Notes: generated from the sequence alone by a model not told the origin. Shown: positions 27,183 to 35,839, counted from the stretch's first letter. The stretch: 64,000 nucleotides of DNA from DATMRF01 sp035566435 (GCA_035566435.1 DATMRF010000047.1:62001-126000), one strand, 5' to 3'. Program-made: numbers and translations.

Positions 27183-27892
27183 TCTCACTCTTAACCCTCA
27201 CCCCAGTGACGGCTCTCGAACTCGCCCAAAGCCTGAAGGCCAAGTTCAGCGACGTGGTCTCCGACCCCGCTGAATTCCGCGGCGAGCTGACGCTGAAGAT
27301 TTCCGACGCGGAGCGGTTGCCGGGGATTTGCGCGGTGGCGAAGAAAGACCTGGGATTTGATTACCTGGTGGATATCACGAGCATTGACAACTACGGTGAC
27401 GACCCACGTTTTACCCTGGTTTACCATCTGTACGGATACGGCCATGGGCGGTATCTGCGCCTGAAGGCAGACGTCAGCGAGGAAAAAGGCGAGGCGCCGA
27501 CCGTCACCGGGGTGTGGCGCACTGCCGATTGGCACGAGCGGGAGATTTACGATATGATGGGCGTCCGGTTTCGCGGCCATCCTGACTTGCGCCGCATCAT
27601 CATGTGGCCGGGTTATCCCTATTACCCACTACGGAAGGATTTTCCTCTGGCCGGCCGGCAGAGCGACGCGCCCGAGGTGGCCTTTTCCGAACCGGCGCCT
27701 CTGGCCGGCGGACCTTTTGTCACGATTGCCGGAGGGAAGGACACCATTTCACGCGAGCCGCGCGTGCGGATTCCCGAGACGGACGCTATCGAGATGAACG
27801 CGCGCGTTGAGCGGCGGCAAGACCTCAAAGGCGCTCGCGGGCAGGCGCATGGGCCAGGGCCGATCGACAAGGGCCGGAAAGGGGCGGGCTAA
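27164..27892 (+). CDS. nuoC: NADH-quinone oxidoreductase subunit C
   Basis: The 30-kDa subunit of the peripheral arm, which packs against NuoD at the quinone site. The 242-residue frame has FDYLVDITSIDNYGDDPRFTLVYHLYG, the signature WHEREIYDMMGVRFRGHPDLRRI and YYPLRKDFPLAGR. The C-terminal 60 residues are a charged, probably disordered tail. The start is uncertain: GTG at 27164 overlaps nuoB by 19 bp, while GTG at 27206 gives a tidier N-terminus (VTALELAQSLKAKF). nuoD starts on the base after its stop codon. Confidence 0.95.
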   Translation: MEKSGLISLLTLTPVTALELAQSLKAKFSDVVSDPAEFRGELTLKISDAERLPGICAVAKKDLGFDYLVDITSIDNYGDDPRFTLVYHLYGYGHGRYLRLKADVSEEKGEAPTVTGVWRTADWHEREIYDMMGVRFRGHPDLRRIIMWPGYPYYPLRKDFPLAGRQSDAPEVAFSEPAPLAGGPFVTIAGGKDTISREPRVRIPETDAIEMNARVERRQDLKGARGQAHGPGPIDKGRKGAG

Positions 27893-29140
27893 ATGGCCGA
27901 GCTGCGCGAAATCGAGTTGCCGGATGCCGGGGCGCGGATCGCGCAGGCGGAGGAGCTGCAGGATTTGCACGGCGAGAAGATGGTCCTGAACATGGGGCCT
28001 TCTCATCCGGCCACCCACGGAGTGCTGCGAATTGTGCTTGAGCTCGATGGTGAGATTATCACCAAGGCAACGCCCGAAATCGGGTATCTGCACCGCGGCG
28101 ACGAAAAGATCGCCGAAAACATGACCTTCACCCAGTTCATTCCGTACACGGATCGACTGGATTACCTCGCGCCGCTGGCCAACAACGTCGCTTACGTCAT
28201 GGCGGTCGAGAAGCTGATGGGCATCAGTCAGCAGGTGCCGCCACGCTGCCAATTCATCAGGGTAATCTGTGCCGAGCTGGCGCGGGTTTCGTCGCACTTG
28301 CTGGGGCTGGGTTCCTACGCGATGGACGTCGGCGCGATGACCGTGTTCCTGCACACGTTCACCGAGCGGGAGAAGATCTACAACCTGTGCGAATCGCTGA
28401 CCGGCGCGCGCTTTACGACCAGCTACACGCGGATTGGCGGGCTGGCGCGGGATTTGCCGCCCGGCTGGACCGACCAGCTCCGCAAGTTCTGCAACGAGGT
28501 CGTGGTCGATTTGGACGAGACCGAGACCCTGCTTACGCGGAACCGGATTTTCGTGGACCGGACGCAAGGCGTCGGGGTGATTTCCGGGGAAGAGGCAATT
28601 GATTACGGGTTGAGCGGCCCGAACCTGCGCGGCAGCGGCATCGAACACGACCTCCGCAAGGCCCAGCCGTACTTGGTTTATGACCAGTTGGAGTTTGAGG
28701 TGCCGGTTGGCACGGCGGGTGACTGCTACGACCGGTACCTGCTGCGCATCGAGGAGATGCGCCAGAGCGTGAGGCTGCTCCACCAGTGCCTGGACAAGCT
28801 TCCAGGAGGCCCGGTGAACGTGCCGGACGGCAAAATCGTCCTGCCGCCCAAAGACCGGGTCCTCACGAAGATGGAGGAACTGATCCATCATTTCATCAAC
28901 GTGACGCAGGGGGTGAACGCGCCGGCTGGGGAAATTTATTTCGGGCATGAAAACCCCAAGGGCGAACTGGGTTTTTACATCAACAGCAAGGGCGGCGGCA
29001 CACCGTACCGGTTGAAAATCCGCTCGCCGTCGTTCGTCAATCTGAGCATTTTACCGAAACTGCTGCCAGGCCACATGGTCAGTGACGTGGTGGCGATCCT
29101 GGGCTCGTTCGATTTTGTGATGGGAGAGTGTGACCGATGA
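27893..29140 (+). CDS. nuoD: NADH-quinone oxidoreductase subunit D
   Basis: The 49-kDa subunit, which forms most of the quinone-binding pocket with NuoB. Full length at 415 residues. It has MVLNMGPSHPATHGVLRIVLELDGE, the HRGDEKIAEN quinone-site region, PYTDRLDYLAPLANN and the C-terminal DVVAILGSFDFVMGECDR typical of the family. It begins immediately after nuoC and overlaps nuoE by four bases (ATGA), a sign of translational coupling. Confidence 0.98.
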   Translation: MAELREIELPDAGARIAQAEELQDLHGEKMVLNMGPSHPATHGVLRIVLELDGEIITKATPEIGYLHRGDEKIAENMTFTQFIPYTDRLDYLAPLANNVAYVMAVEKLMGISQQVPPRCQFIRVICAELARVSSHLLGLGSYAMDVGAMTVFLHTFTEREKIYNLCESLTGARFTTSYTRIGGLARDLPPGWTDQLRKFCNEVVVDLDETETLLTRNRIFVDRTQGVGVISGEEAIDYGLSGPNLRGSGIEHDLRKAQPYLVYDQLEFEVPVGTAGDCYDRYLLRIEEMRQSVRLLHQCLDKLPGGPVNVPDGKIVLPPKDRVLTKMEELIHHFINVTQGVNAPAGEIYFGHENPKGELGFYINSKGGGTPYRLKIRSPSFVNLSILPKLLPGHMVSDVVAILGSFDFVMGECDR

Positions 29141-29670
29141 GCGCCACCAACACACAGCTCATCCCCAACCAGCTACAGGAGCAGCCGGATTTCGCAGTGC
29201 TGGGCGAACTAGGGACGCAAATCGACGAGTTGATTACGCATTACCCGAAGAAACGCAGCGCGTCGCTGATGCTGCTGCACGCGGTGCAGGCGCGGTTCGG
29301 GTATATCTCGCGGCCGGCGGTCGAGTGGATTGCGGCAAAACTGGAACTTCAGCCCATCAACGTTTACGAGTTGGTGACCTTCTATCCGATGTTTCAGCAG
29401 AAGCCGGTGGGCAAGTACCATTTCAAGGTTTGCCGCGCTTTGAGCTGCGCCCTGGGCGGCTCGTACGAGCTGCACGAACATTTCTGCACAAAGCTGGGCT
29501 TGGACCCGCGCGCCCACGGACCCCAGGCGACGAGGGACGGAAAGTTCACGGTCGAATTCGTCGAATGCCTCGCGAGTTGCGGCACCGCGCCGGTGATGAT
29601 GTGCAACGACGCGTTCTATGAAGGGGTGTCGGAGCAAAAGGCGGATGAAATTCTCGGGGAGTGCAGGTAA
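29137..29670 (+). CDS. nuoE: NADH-quinone oxidoreductase subunit E
   Basis: The 24-kDa thioredoxin-like subunit holding the [2Fe-2S] cluster N1a in the NADH-input module. The 177-residue protein has a helical N-terminus (ELITHYPKKRSASLMLLHAVQ) and four ligands in CRALSC and VECLASCGTAPVM. Its ATG overlaps the nuoD stop codon. The next complex I gene, nuoF, starts 377 bp later. That gap is unusually large for this operon and contains a small gene and an antisense tRNA. Confidence 0.97.
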   Translation: MSATNTQLIPNQLQEQPDFAVLGELGTQIDELITHYPKKRSASLMLLHAVQARFGYISRPAVEWIAAKLELQPINVYELVTFYPMFQQKPVGKYHFKVCRALSCALGGSYELHEHFCTKLGLDPRAHGPQATRDGKFTVEFVECLASCGTAPVMMCNDAFYEGVSEQKADEILGECR

Positions 29671-29704
29671 GCGTTGCCTTCGCCCAAAAAAAGGAAACAC
29701 GCAT

Positions 29705-29896
29705 ATGATGAAGGACTGGCCAAAGGTGTACCGAAAACTCAAGCGGATGCGGGGCTTAGACGAGCACGAAAAGGTGCTCTACGCGCGGAGTCTGGCAGCA
29801 AACCCCGACGAGCGCTGGGAGACGAACGTCACATTCCTCCGCTCGCTAGGCTTATGGGGGCGCTCGGCGTTTGGGGGGAACAGGAGAAGGAAATGA
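29705..29896 (+). CDS. small basic protein inside the nuo operon, 63 aa
   Basis: A 63-residue, highly basic protein that begins MMKDWPKVYRKLKRMRGL and continues EHEKVLYARSLAANPDERWE, ending in a Gly/Arg tail. It looks soluble and mainly helical. A GGAAAC leader precedes the paired ATG codons (29705 and 29708). It lies 34 bp after nuoE on the coding strand and stops two bases before the CCA end of the antisense tRNA-Gln. It is not a known complex I subunit. It may be a conserved passenger, a relict of an insertion at the tRNA, or chance coding. Confidence 0.55.
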   Translation: MMKDWPKVYRKLKRMRGLDEHEKVLYARSLAANPDERWETNVTFLRSLGLWGRSAFGGNRRRK

Positions 29897-29898
29897 TT

Positions 29899-29972
29899 TG
29901 GCTGCCCGACATGGATTTGAACCATGACAAACAGATCCAGAGTCTGCTGTGCTACCGTTACACCATCGGGCA
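29899..29972 (-). tRNA. tRNA-Gln (anticodon CUG)
   Basis: The minus strand folds as a complete tRNA. The acceptor stem is TGCCCGA/TCGGGCA with discriminator G and an encoded CCA. The anticodon arm is GCAGA, CTCTGGA, TCTGT, giving anticodon CTG. The T-arm is CATGG, TTCAAAT, CCATG. It is 74 nt with the CCA. It sits antisense inside the nuo operon between nuoE and nuoF, so operon readthrough makes its antisense RNA. A candidate promoter lies just upstream. Confidence 0.95.
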
Positions 29973-29985
29973 AACGAGCGCTCTT

Positions 29986-30013
29986 AAGGTAGGAGTTCCG
30001 CCAGCGGAGTCAA
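29986..30013 (-). promoter_or_regulatory. candidate promoter of tRNA-Gln
   Basis: On the minus strand TTGACT (30008-30013) and TACCTT (29986-29991) are 16 bp apart and about 14 bp upstream of the tRNA 5' end. Confidence 0.5.
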
Positions 30014-30020
30014 GGATCGG

Positions 30021-30044
30021 CGTTAAAACGTTTTAACGACGAAC
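30021..30044. repeat. octamer tract and palindrome before nuoF
   Basis: CGTTAAAA, CGTTTTAA and CGACGAAC follow in 8-bp register. The first 18 bp also form the perfect palindrome CGTTAAAACGTTTTAACG. It lies three bases before the nuoF ATG. Confidence 0.65.
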
Positions 30045-30047
30045 AAC

Positions 30048-31484
30048 ATGCCGCAAGAAAACAGGCTCATTTTAAAATACGCCGATGAACCGGGCTATGC
30101 GCCGGAACTCGAGTGCTATTTACGCTATGGCGGCTATGAGGCGCTCAAGAAAGCTCTCTCGCTCGTACCCAAAACACTGCCGGACGGCCGGCAAGTCAGC
30201 GGGCCGGAGCAGATCCGGGATGACGTGAAGCTTTCCGGCTTGCGTGGACGAGGTGGCGCTGGCTTTTCCTGCGGGTTGAAATGGTCATTCGTCGATCGCA
30301 AGAGTGGCAAGCCGATTTACCTCATTTGCAACGCGGACGAGTCCGAACCGGGCACGTTCAAGGACAAGCAGATCATCCACAAGGACCCGCATCAGATGCT
30401 CGAGGGAATGATCATCTCCTGTTATGCGAATGATGTGCACCTAGCCTATATCTACATCCGGGGCGAATTCGTCGAAGGAGCCAAAATCCTGAATCGCGCG
30501 CTTCAGGAAGCCCGCGCGAAGAATTTTCTTGGGAAGAACATCCTCGGCAGCGGATACGACCTAGAGATTCACGTCCACCGGGGCGCCGGCGCCTACATCT
30601 GCGGCGAGGAGACCGGCCTGATCGAGTCGCTCGAAGGCAAGCGCGCCTATCCGCGCATCAAGCCGCCATACTTTCCGGCCGTGCTCGGCCTCTACATGTG
30701 CCCGACCATCGTCAACAACGTCGAGACGCTGTGCGCGGTCAAACACATCGTCGCGATGGGGGCCACAGAGTACGCGCGGCTCGGCACGCCGAACAACACC
30801 GGCACGCGGATCGTGAGCATCAGCGGCCATGTCAAACGGCCCGGCTATTTCGAGATCGAGGTCGGCAAGGTGACGATCGGCCAACTCATAAACGACCCGG
30901 TGTTCGGCAACGGTTTGCGCGACGGACGGAAGCTGAAAGCGGTGATCCCCGGGGGTTCCTCAGCGAAGGTTTTCAAGGCGGGCGAAAAGTTCAAGCTGAA
31001 GCGCAAGGGACCCGACGGCAAAGACGCCGAGCAGGAGCTGGACATGCTCGACTTGCCTTACGATTTCGATTCGCTGATCGCCGCCGGAAGCATGTCCGGC
31101 TCCGGAGCGATCATCGTGCTGGATGATTCGGCCGATATCGTCGCGGCCTTGGCGAACATCGCAGAGTTTTACGCGCACGAGAGCTGCGGCCAGTGCACGC
31201 CGTGCCGCGAAGGTTCGCTGTGGATGTCCAAAGCCCTTCACCGGTTGAGCCATGGCGAAGGCCGCGCCGCCGACGCCGATTACCTGGTCAAGATTGCCGA
31301 CAACATCCCCGGCGGGCGAACGATTTGTGCGTTTGGCGAAGCCTGCGCCTGGCCGGTGCAGAGCTTTGTGGGCAAGTTTAAGGATGAATTTGTGGCCAAG
31401 GGCGCCGCGGATGAGGAACGGCGCAAGAAGGAAATGGATCGCGTCGAACCACGCGCGGATTTAAAGTCCGCCGTCACCGTGTGA
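30048..31484 (+). CDS. nuoF: NADH-quinone oxidoreductase subunit F
   Basis: The 51-kDa subunit that binds NADH and FMN and holds [4Fe-4S] cluster N3. The 478-residue protein shows the Gly-rich FMN/NADH loop GLRGRGGAGFSCGLKWSF, CNADESEPGTFKD, HRGAGAYICGEETGLIESLEG and the cluster ligands SCGQCTPCREG plus the later CAFGEAC. The C-terminal 25 residues are a charged extension. Its ATG lies directly after the octamer tract and 75 bp from the antisense tRNA. Confidence 0.98.
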   Translation: MPQENRLILKYADEPGYAPELECYLRYGGYEALKKALSLVPKTLPDGRQVSGPEQIRDDVKLSGLRGRGGAGFSCGLKWSFVDRKSGKPIYLICNADESEPGTFKDKQIIHKDPHQMLEGMIISCYANDVHLAYIYIRGEFVEGAKILNRALQEARAKNFLGKNILGSGYDLEIHVHRGAGAYICGEETGLIESLEGKRAYPRIKPPYFPAVLGLYMCPTIVNNVETLCAVKHIVAMGATEYARLGTPNNTGTRIVSISGHVKRPGYFEIEVGKVTIGQLINDPVFGNGLRDGRKLKAVIPGGSSAKVFKAGEKFKLKRKGPDGKDAEQELDMLDLPYDFDSLIAAGSMSGSGAIIVLDDSADIVAALANIAEFYAHESCGQCTPCREGSLWMSKALHRLSHGEGRAADADYLVKIADNIPGGRTICAFGEACAWPVQSFVGKFKDEFVAKGAADEERRKKEMDRVEPRADLKSAVTV

Positions 31485-31510
31485 CGCTCCGCTCGAATTT
31501 GCGTTAAAGA

Positions 31511-33229
31511 ATGTCAGCGACAACCACAATCGAACCCAAGCCCGCACCGCCACCGGTCGAAAAGATCAAGGTGAAGGTGGACGGCAAGGAAGTCGAGGTG
31601 CCGAAGACAATGCCGGACCCGATAAGCGGCAAGCCGGTGCCGACGACCATGATCCAGGCCTGCAACGTCGGCAAGGTCGATGTGCCCCATTATTGCTACC
31701 ATCCCAAGCTGCCGGTGGCCGGCAACTGCCGCATGTGCCTGGTCGAGTTCGGCACGCCGGCGCTCGGCCCGGACCGCAAACCCGTTTTGAACCCCGACGG
31801 CATGCCGAAGATCACCAGATCACCCCGCGCGGCCATTGCTTGCGCGACTCCGATCTCCCCGGGGATGGAGATTTACACGAACACGCCCAACGTGAAACAA
31901 ATGCGCGAAGGTGTGCTCGAATTCCTGCTCATCAATCATCCGCTCGACTGCCCGATCTGCGACCAGGCGGGCGAATGCAAGCTGCAGGAATATTCGGTCG
32001 ATTACGGCAAGTCCGAGAGCCGCTTCCTCGAGACGAAGGTCCACAAACCTAAACGCGTGGAACTAGGGCCGCGCATCATTTTAGACGACGAGCGCTGCAT
32101 TCTTTGCACTCGCTGCATCCGCTTCACGCGGGACATTGCGGGCGACGACGCGCTGGGCATCGTCAATCGCGGCAGCTACAACACCTTGACCGCTTACCCG
32201 GGCAAGATTTTCGACAACAATTACACGCTCAACACCGTCGATATCTGCCCGGTCGGCGCGCTCACGTCGAAGGATTTCCGGTTCCAGATGCGTGTCTGGT
32301 TTCTCAAGGAAACGAAGAGCCTCTGCACGAGTTGCGCGACCGGCTGCAACATCATTATCGGGTCGCGGGAGGAAAAGATTTATCGCTACGAACCGCGCGA
32401 AAATGACGCGGTGAATGCCTGCTGGATGTGCGATTATGGCAGGCTGAACTATAAGTGGATTGGGCGGGAGGACAGACTGGTCCGGGTCCAAGGTCCAAAC
32501 GCCAAAGCCCAAAGTCCAGTGGGCCGAGAGCCGAAGAGCACGTGGCCGGGCGTGTTGAGTGAGATTTCGGAGAAACTGAAGTCGGTTCCGGCGGGATCGG
32601 CTGCGATCATTGCCTCAGCGCGGCAAACCAACGAGGAACTCTATCTTGTCGCGAAGCTGGCGAAAAAGTTGGGCGCTTTGACGGACTCGGTGGCGCGATT
32701 AGGTGAAAGCGACAAGCTGTTGCTCAATGCCGACCGCAACCCGAACAGCGCCGGCGCGAGATTGACGGGCATCGCAGCGGAGCCGATGGGGTCCAACCTA
32801 ACGAAGATCGCCGACGGTATGCGCAGCGGCCAAATCAAGACCCTGGTCGTATTTGGCGAAGATGTTACACGGCACGGCATCGGTGCGGATTTATTGGGCA
32901 AGTTGGAGTTGCTTATTGTAAGCGATATTTTGCCGAACGAAACCACCCGGCTGGCTCATTACCTGTTGCCGGGCTGCGCGCATGCGGAAAAGCGCGGCAC
33001 TTTCACGAATACCAAGGGCCGCGTGCAGAAATTCATGAAAGCGGTCGAACCGCGCGGCGATGCGCGGCCCGAATGGGAATTCCTGCACGAACTGGTATTC
33101 AACGTCACCGGCCAGGATGGCTTTGTCAGCATCGAGGGCTTGTTCAACCAAATGGCCAGAGAAGTGCCTGCGTATAACGGGCTGACCTGGGCGGGCCTGG
33201 GGGATACGGGGGTGAGCATGTCGATATGA
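31511..33229 (+). CDS. nuoG: NADH-quinone oxidoreductase subunit G
   Basis: The 75-kDa electron-wire subunit. The 572-residue protein is shorter than the roughly 900-residue E. coli form. Ligands run in order: [2Fe-2S] in CNVGKVDVPHYC and CRMC, H-Cys3 cluster in HPLDCPICDQAGEC, ferredoxin-like CILCTRC and CPVGAL, and an N5-type cluster in CTSCATGC with CWMC. A reduced molybdopterin-like domain ends in LAHYLLPGCAHAEKRGTF. The linker RVQGPNAKAQSPV is encoded by a 7-bp-period repeat (32483-32517), apparently added in frame. It overlaps nuoH by four bases. Confidence 0.96.
   Translation: MSATTTIEPKPAPPPVEKIKVKVDGKEVEVPKTMPDPISGKPVPTTMIQACNVGKVDVPHYCYHPKLPVAGNCRMCLVEFGTPALGPDRKPVLNPDGMPKITRSPRAAIACATPISPGMEIYTNTPNVKQMREGVLEFLLINHPLDCPICDQAGECKLQEYSVDYGKSESRFLETKVHKPKRVELGPRIILDDERCILCTRCIRFTRDIAGDDALGIVNRGSYNTLTAYPGKIFDNNYTLNTVDICPVGALTSKDFRFQMRVWFLKETKSLCTSCATGCNIIIGSREEKIYRYEPRENDAVNACWMCDYGRLNYKWIGREDRLVRVQGPNAKAQSPVGREPKSTWPGVLSEISEKLKSVPAGSAAIIASARQTNEELYLVAKLAKKLGALTDSVARLGESDKLLLNADRNPNSAGARLTGIAAEPMGSNLTKIADGMRSGQIKTLVVFGEDVTRHGIGADLLGKLELLIVSDILPNETTRLAHYLLPGCAHAEKRGTFTNTKGRVQKFMKAVEPRGDARPEWEFLHELVFNVTGQDGFVSIEGLFNQMAREVPAYNGLTWAGLGDTGVSMSI
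32483..32517 (+). repeat. heptamer tract inside nuoG
   Basis: Five 7-bp units, CGGGTCC, AAGGTCC, AAACGCC, AAAGCCC and AAAGTCC, lie within the nuoG reading frame. They code for a linker between the iron-sulfur half and the C-terminal domain. Confidence 0.75.
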
Positions 33230-34272
33230 CCTGGCTCGACAGTTTGACGGTGGCTCAGCAATTCGCGCTGTTTAGCGCGATCAAAATCCTTTGCGTCTTT
33301 TCGGTGCTGATGTTCATCGTCGCTTATGCCGTTTGGGTCGAGCGAAAGGTCTCGGCCGCCATCCAGGGCCGCCATGGACCCAATCGCGTCGGGCTGTTTG
33401 GTCTCTTGCAACCGGCGGCGGACGCGGTCAAAGCGTTTCTCAAGGAAGACTTCACCCCGGCGCACGTACGCAAGGCCTATTTCTGGCTGGCGCCCGCGAT
33501 CGTAATGATTCCGAGCCTGATGACGATTGCCATTATCCCATTCGGGTCGCAGTTAGGGAGGCAACCGATGGTTATTGCGGACCTTAATGTGGGCATCCTC
33601 TACACGTTCGGTATCGTGTCTCTGGGCGTATATGGCATCGTGCTCGCGGGCTACGCGGCCAATTCGAAGTACCCTTTTCTGGGCGGCATCCGCTCGAGCG
33701 CACAACTGATCTCCTACGAGATCGCGATGGGCATGTCGGTCATCCCGATCTTCCTTATTGTCGGCAGCCTCAACCTGAGCGAAGTGATCGGGTATCAAGC
33801 CGGCGGTTTCTCGAGCTGGCTCATCTTCAAGCAGCCGCTGGCCTTTGGCATTTTCCTGGCGGCGATGTTTGCTGAGACGAATCGACTGCCATTCGATCTG
33901 CCTGAATCGGAGCAGGAGTTGGCCGGGGGCTACAATGTCGAGTATAGCTCGATCAAATTCGCGCTGTTCTTTATGGGGGAATACGCCGCGATGACGGCAG
34001 CCTCGGCGATGCTGGTGACGCTGTTCCTGGGCGGCTGGACGCTGCCGGTCGCCGGGCTGGACCAGCCGGCGCAAACTCTTGGGTTCGGGGTGCTTCAAAT
34101 CGGCGTGTTCCTGGCGAAAATGCTGTTCGTTGAATTTATGATCATCTGGGTCCGCTGGATGTGGCCGCGGTTCCGCTACGACCAATTGATGGACCTTGGC
34201 TGGCGCCGCTTCATTCCGCTGGCGCTGGCGAACATCGTGGGGACGGCAGTCGTCCTCTGGGCCGTGGCATGA
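33226..34272 (+). CDS. nuoH: NADH-quinone oxidoreductase subunit H
   Basis: The membrane subunit that links the peripheral arm to the proton-pumping arm and lines the quinone channel. The 348-residue protein has about eight helices. Family motifs are WVERKVSAAIQGRHGPNRVG, ISYEIAMG, ETNRLPFDLPESEQELAGGYNVEYSS and WVRWMWPRFRYDQLM. It overlaps nuoG and nuoI by ATGA junctions on both sides, consistent with tightly coupled translation. Confidence 0.98.
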   Translation: MTWLDSLTVAQQFALFSAIKILCVFSVLMFIVAYAVWVERKVSAAIQGRHGPNRVGLFGLLQPAADAVKAFLKEDFTPAHVRKAYFWLAPAIVMIPSLMTIAIIPFGSQLGRQPMVIADLNVGILYTFGIVSLGVYGIVLAGYAANSKYPFLGGIRSSAQLISYEIAMGMSVIPIFLIVGSLNLSEVIGYQAGGFSSWLIFKQPLAFGIFLAAMFAETNRLPFDLPESEQELAGGYNVEYSSIKFALFFMGEYAAMTAASAMLVTLFLGGWTLPVAGLDQPAQTLGFGVLQIGVFLAKMLFVEFMIIWVRWMWPRFRYDQLMDLGWRRFIPLALANIVGTAVVLWAVA

Positions 34273-34802
34273 TCATCAAACGCAGAGAATTTAACCTTTG
34301 GGAGCGGCTTTACCTGCCGGCCATGCTCGGCGGGTTCAAGGTCACCCTTCGCCACTTCTTCAAAAAGAAAGTGACCATGCAGTATCCCGAGGAGAAATGG
34401 GTCGTGCCGGAGGGCTATCGCGGCGCGCCTTACCTCGTAAAGGACCAGGAGGGCCGCACGAAATGCGTCTCCTGCCAGTTGTGCGAATTCGTATGCCCGC
34501 CGAAAGCGATCCGCATCACGCCGCCCGGACCTACCGGCGCGCCTGAGGCCGGCAACGTCGAAAAGGCCCCCCAGGAATTCGAGATCAACATGCTCCGCTG
34601 CATCTTCTGCGGTTACTGCCAGGAGGTCTGCCCGGAGGAAGCCATCTTCCTCATGAAAGATTATTCCCTCACCGGCTCGAGCCGCGAAGAGCTGATTTAC
34701 GGCAAAGAAAAACTGCTCGCTCTGGGCGGCGGTCATGAGGACCAAATCCGCAAATGGAAGAAGAAGGCGGACGAAGCCAGGACTCAGGGAGTCGAACCAT
34801 GA
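34269..34802 (+). CDS. nuoI: NADH-quinone oxidoreductase subunit I
   Basis: The 23-kDa subunit carrying two [4Fe-4S] clusters (N6a and N6b). The 177-residue protein has an amphipathic N-terminus (LGGFKVTLRHFFKKKVTMQYP), then the two ferredoxin motifs CVSCQLCEFVCPPKAI and CIFCGYCQEVCPEEAIF. The ATG at 34269 overlaps the nuoH stop codon, and upstream frame extensions are only the antiphase of nuoH. A 118-bp gap with an octamer tract separates it from nuoJ. Confidence 0.97.
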   Translation: MIIKRREFNLWERLYLPAMLGGFKVTLRHFFKKKVTMQYPEEKWVVPEGYRGAPYLVKDQEGRTKCVSCQLCEFVCPPKAIRITPPGPTGAPEAGNVEKAPQEFEINMLRCIFCGYCQEVCPEEAIFLMKDYSLTGSSREELIYGKEKLLALGGGHEDQIRKWKKKADEARTQGVEP

Positions 34803-34878
34803 CTTTCCCTCCGCAGCGGGCCTTGGTATAACCGGCCGGAGAATTGGCGGGGTAATGGCGCCATGCGGGCTTGCCTGA

Positions 34879-34911
34879 GTTGAGCCAGTTGAACCGTTAA
34901 ACGAACTAAAT
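34879..34911. repeat. degenerate octamer tract before nuoJ
   Basis: GTTGAGCCA, GTTGAACC, GTTAAACG and AACTAAAT follow with a near-8-bp period just upstream of the nuoJ GTG start. Confidence 0.5.
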
Positions 34912-34920
34912 CGGGAATTT

Positions 34921-35424
34921 GTGCTGCCAGACATACTATTTTACGTCTTCGCATTCCTGACGCTGGTGTTTGGCTTTTTGGTGGTGCTCAACCCCTTCAG
35001 CCGGAACCCGGTCACCAGCGCGATGTTCCTGGTGCTGACCATCGCGTCGCTGGCAGGCTTGTTCGTGCTGCTCCACGCCTTCTTTCTCGCGGCGGTGCAG
35101 GTGCTGGTTTATGCCGGCGCCGTCATGGTGCTGTTCCTGTTCGTGATCATGTTGCTCGATCTCCGCGCGGAGGAACGGCGGAAGATAAAAAAAATCGGCG
35201 CGGCGCTGGGCCTGGTGGTCGTTGGGGCGATCCTCTTCATTTTCCTGCAAAGCCTGCTGCACTCACAACTGCCCGCGGGGAATTCGCCGGCGCCGGAGGG
35301 GGGAACGATTCCACTGGGCTACTTGTTGTTTCGTCAATACCTGCTGCCTTTTGAAATCGTTTCGGTAATCTTGCTGGTGGCCATGGTCGGCGTCGTGTTG
35401 CTCAGCAAAAAGGAATTGAAATGA
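34921..35424 (+). CDS. nuoJ: NADH-quinone oxidoreductase subunit J
   Basis: A 167-residue membrane subunit of the complex I membrane arm with five predicted helices (for example ILFYVFAFLTLVFGFLVVLN and VLVYAGAVMVLFLFVIMLLD, which includes the pi-bulge helix). The start is GTG. The soluble loop after helix 4 is short. It is followed by a 100-bp gap with a clear octamer repeat and then nuoK. Confidence 0.95.
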   Translation: MLPDILFYVFAFLTLVFGFLVVLNPFSRNPVTSAMFLVLTIASLAGLFVLLHAFFLAAVQVLVYAGAVMVLFLFVIMLLDLRAEERRKIKKIGAALGLVVVGAILFIFLQSLLHSQLPAGNSPAPEGGTIPLGYLLFRQYLLPFEIVSVILLVAMVGVVLLSKKELK

Positions 35425-35487
35425 AGCGTTACAACGTCCCGAGCGCGAAACATGACCACCGCATGAAGTCTGTCCCGCCCTCTTTCC

Positions 35488-35519
35488 GTTTTAACCCCTT
35501 AACGCTTTAATGTTTTAGC
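35488..35519 (+). repeat. octamer tract between nuoJ and nuoK
   Basis: Four units in exact 8-bp register, GTTTTAAC, CCCTTAAC, GCTTTAAT and GTTTTAGC, end five bases before the nuoK GTG start. Confidence 0.75.
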
Positions 35520-35524
35520 GCCCT

Positions 35525-35830
35525 GTGCACATCGGCCTCGAACACTACCTCGTCGTTAGTGCAATCCTGTTCTGCCTGGGTCTGCTGGGGGTGCTGGTGC
35601 GGCGCAATTTGCTGGTCATGTACATGAGCCTCGAGCTGATGCTGAATGCGGCGAATCTGGCGTTCGTCGCCTGTTCGAGGTTTAATAACAACCTCGCCGG
35701 CCAGGTGTTCGTCTTCTTCGTGATCACCGTCGCCGCCGCCGAGGTGGCGGTCGGTCTGGCTTTGATCGTTGCCCTCTATCGCAAACGCCAAACTGCGCAC
35801 GTGGAAGATCTGACCCTGATGAAACTATAG
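35525..35830 (+). CDS. nuoK: NADH-quinone oxidoreductase subunit K
   Basis: A 101-residue, three-helix membrane subunit of complex I. It has the signature MSLELMLNAANLAFVA with the conserved Glu of helix 2, which is essential for proton transfer, and VAAAEVAVGLALIVALYRK in helix 3. The start is GTG. It is followed nine bases later by nuoL. Confidence 0.97.
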   Translation: MHIGLEHYLVVSAILFCLGLLGVLVRRNLLVMYMSLELMLNAANLAFVACSRFNNNLAGQVFVFFVITVAAAEVAVGLALIVALYRKRQTAHVEDLTLMKL

Positions 35831-35839
35831 CAACGACTC

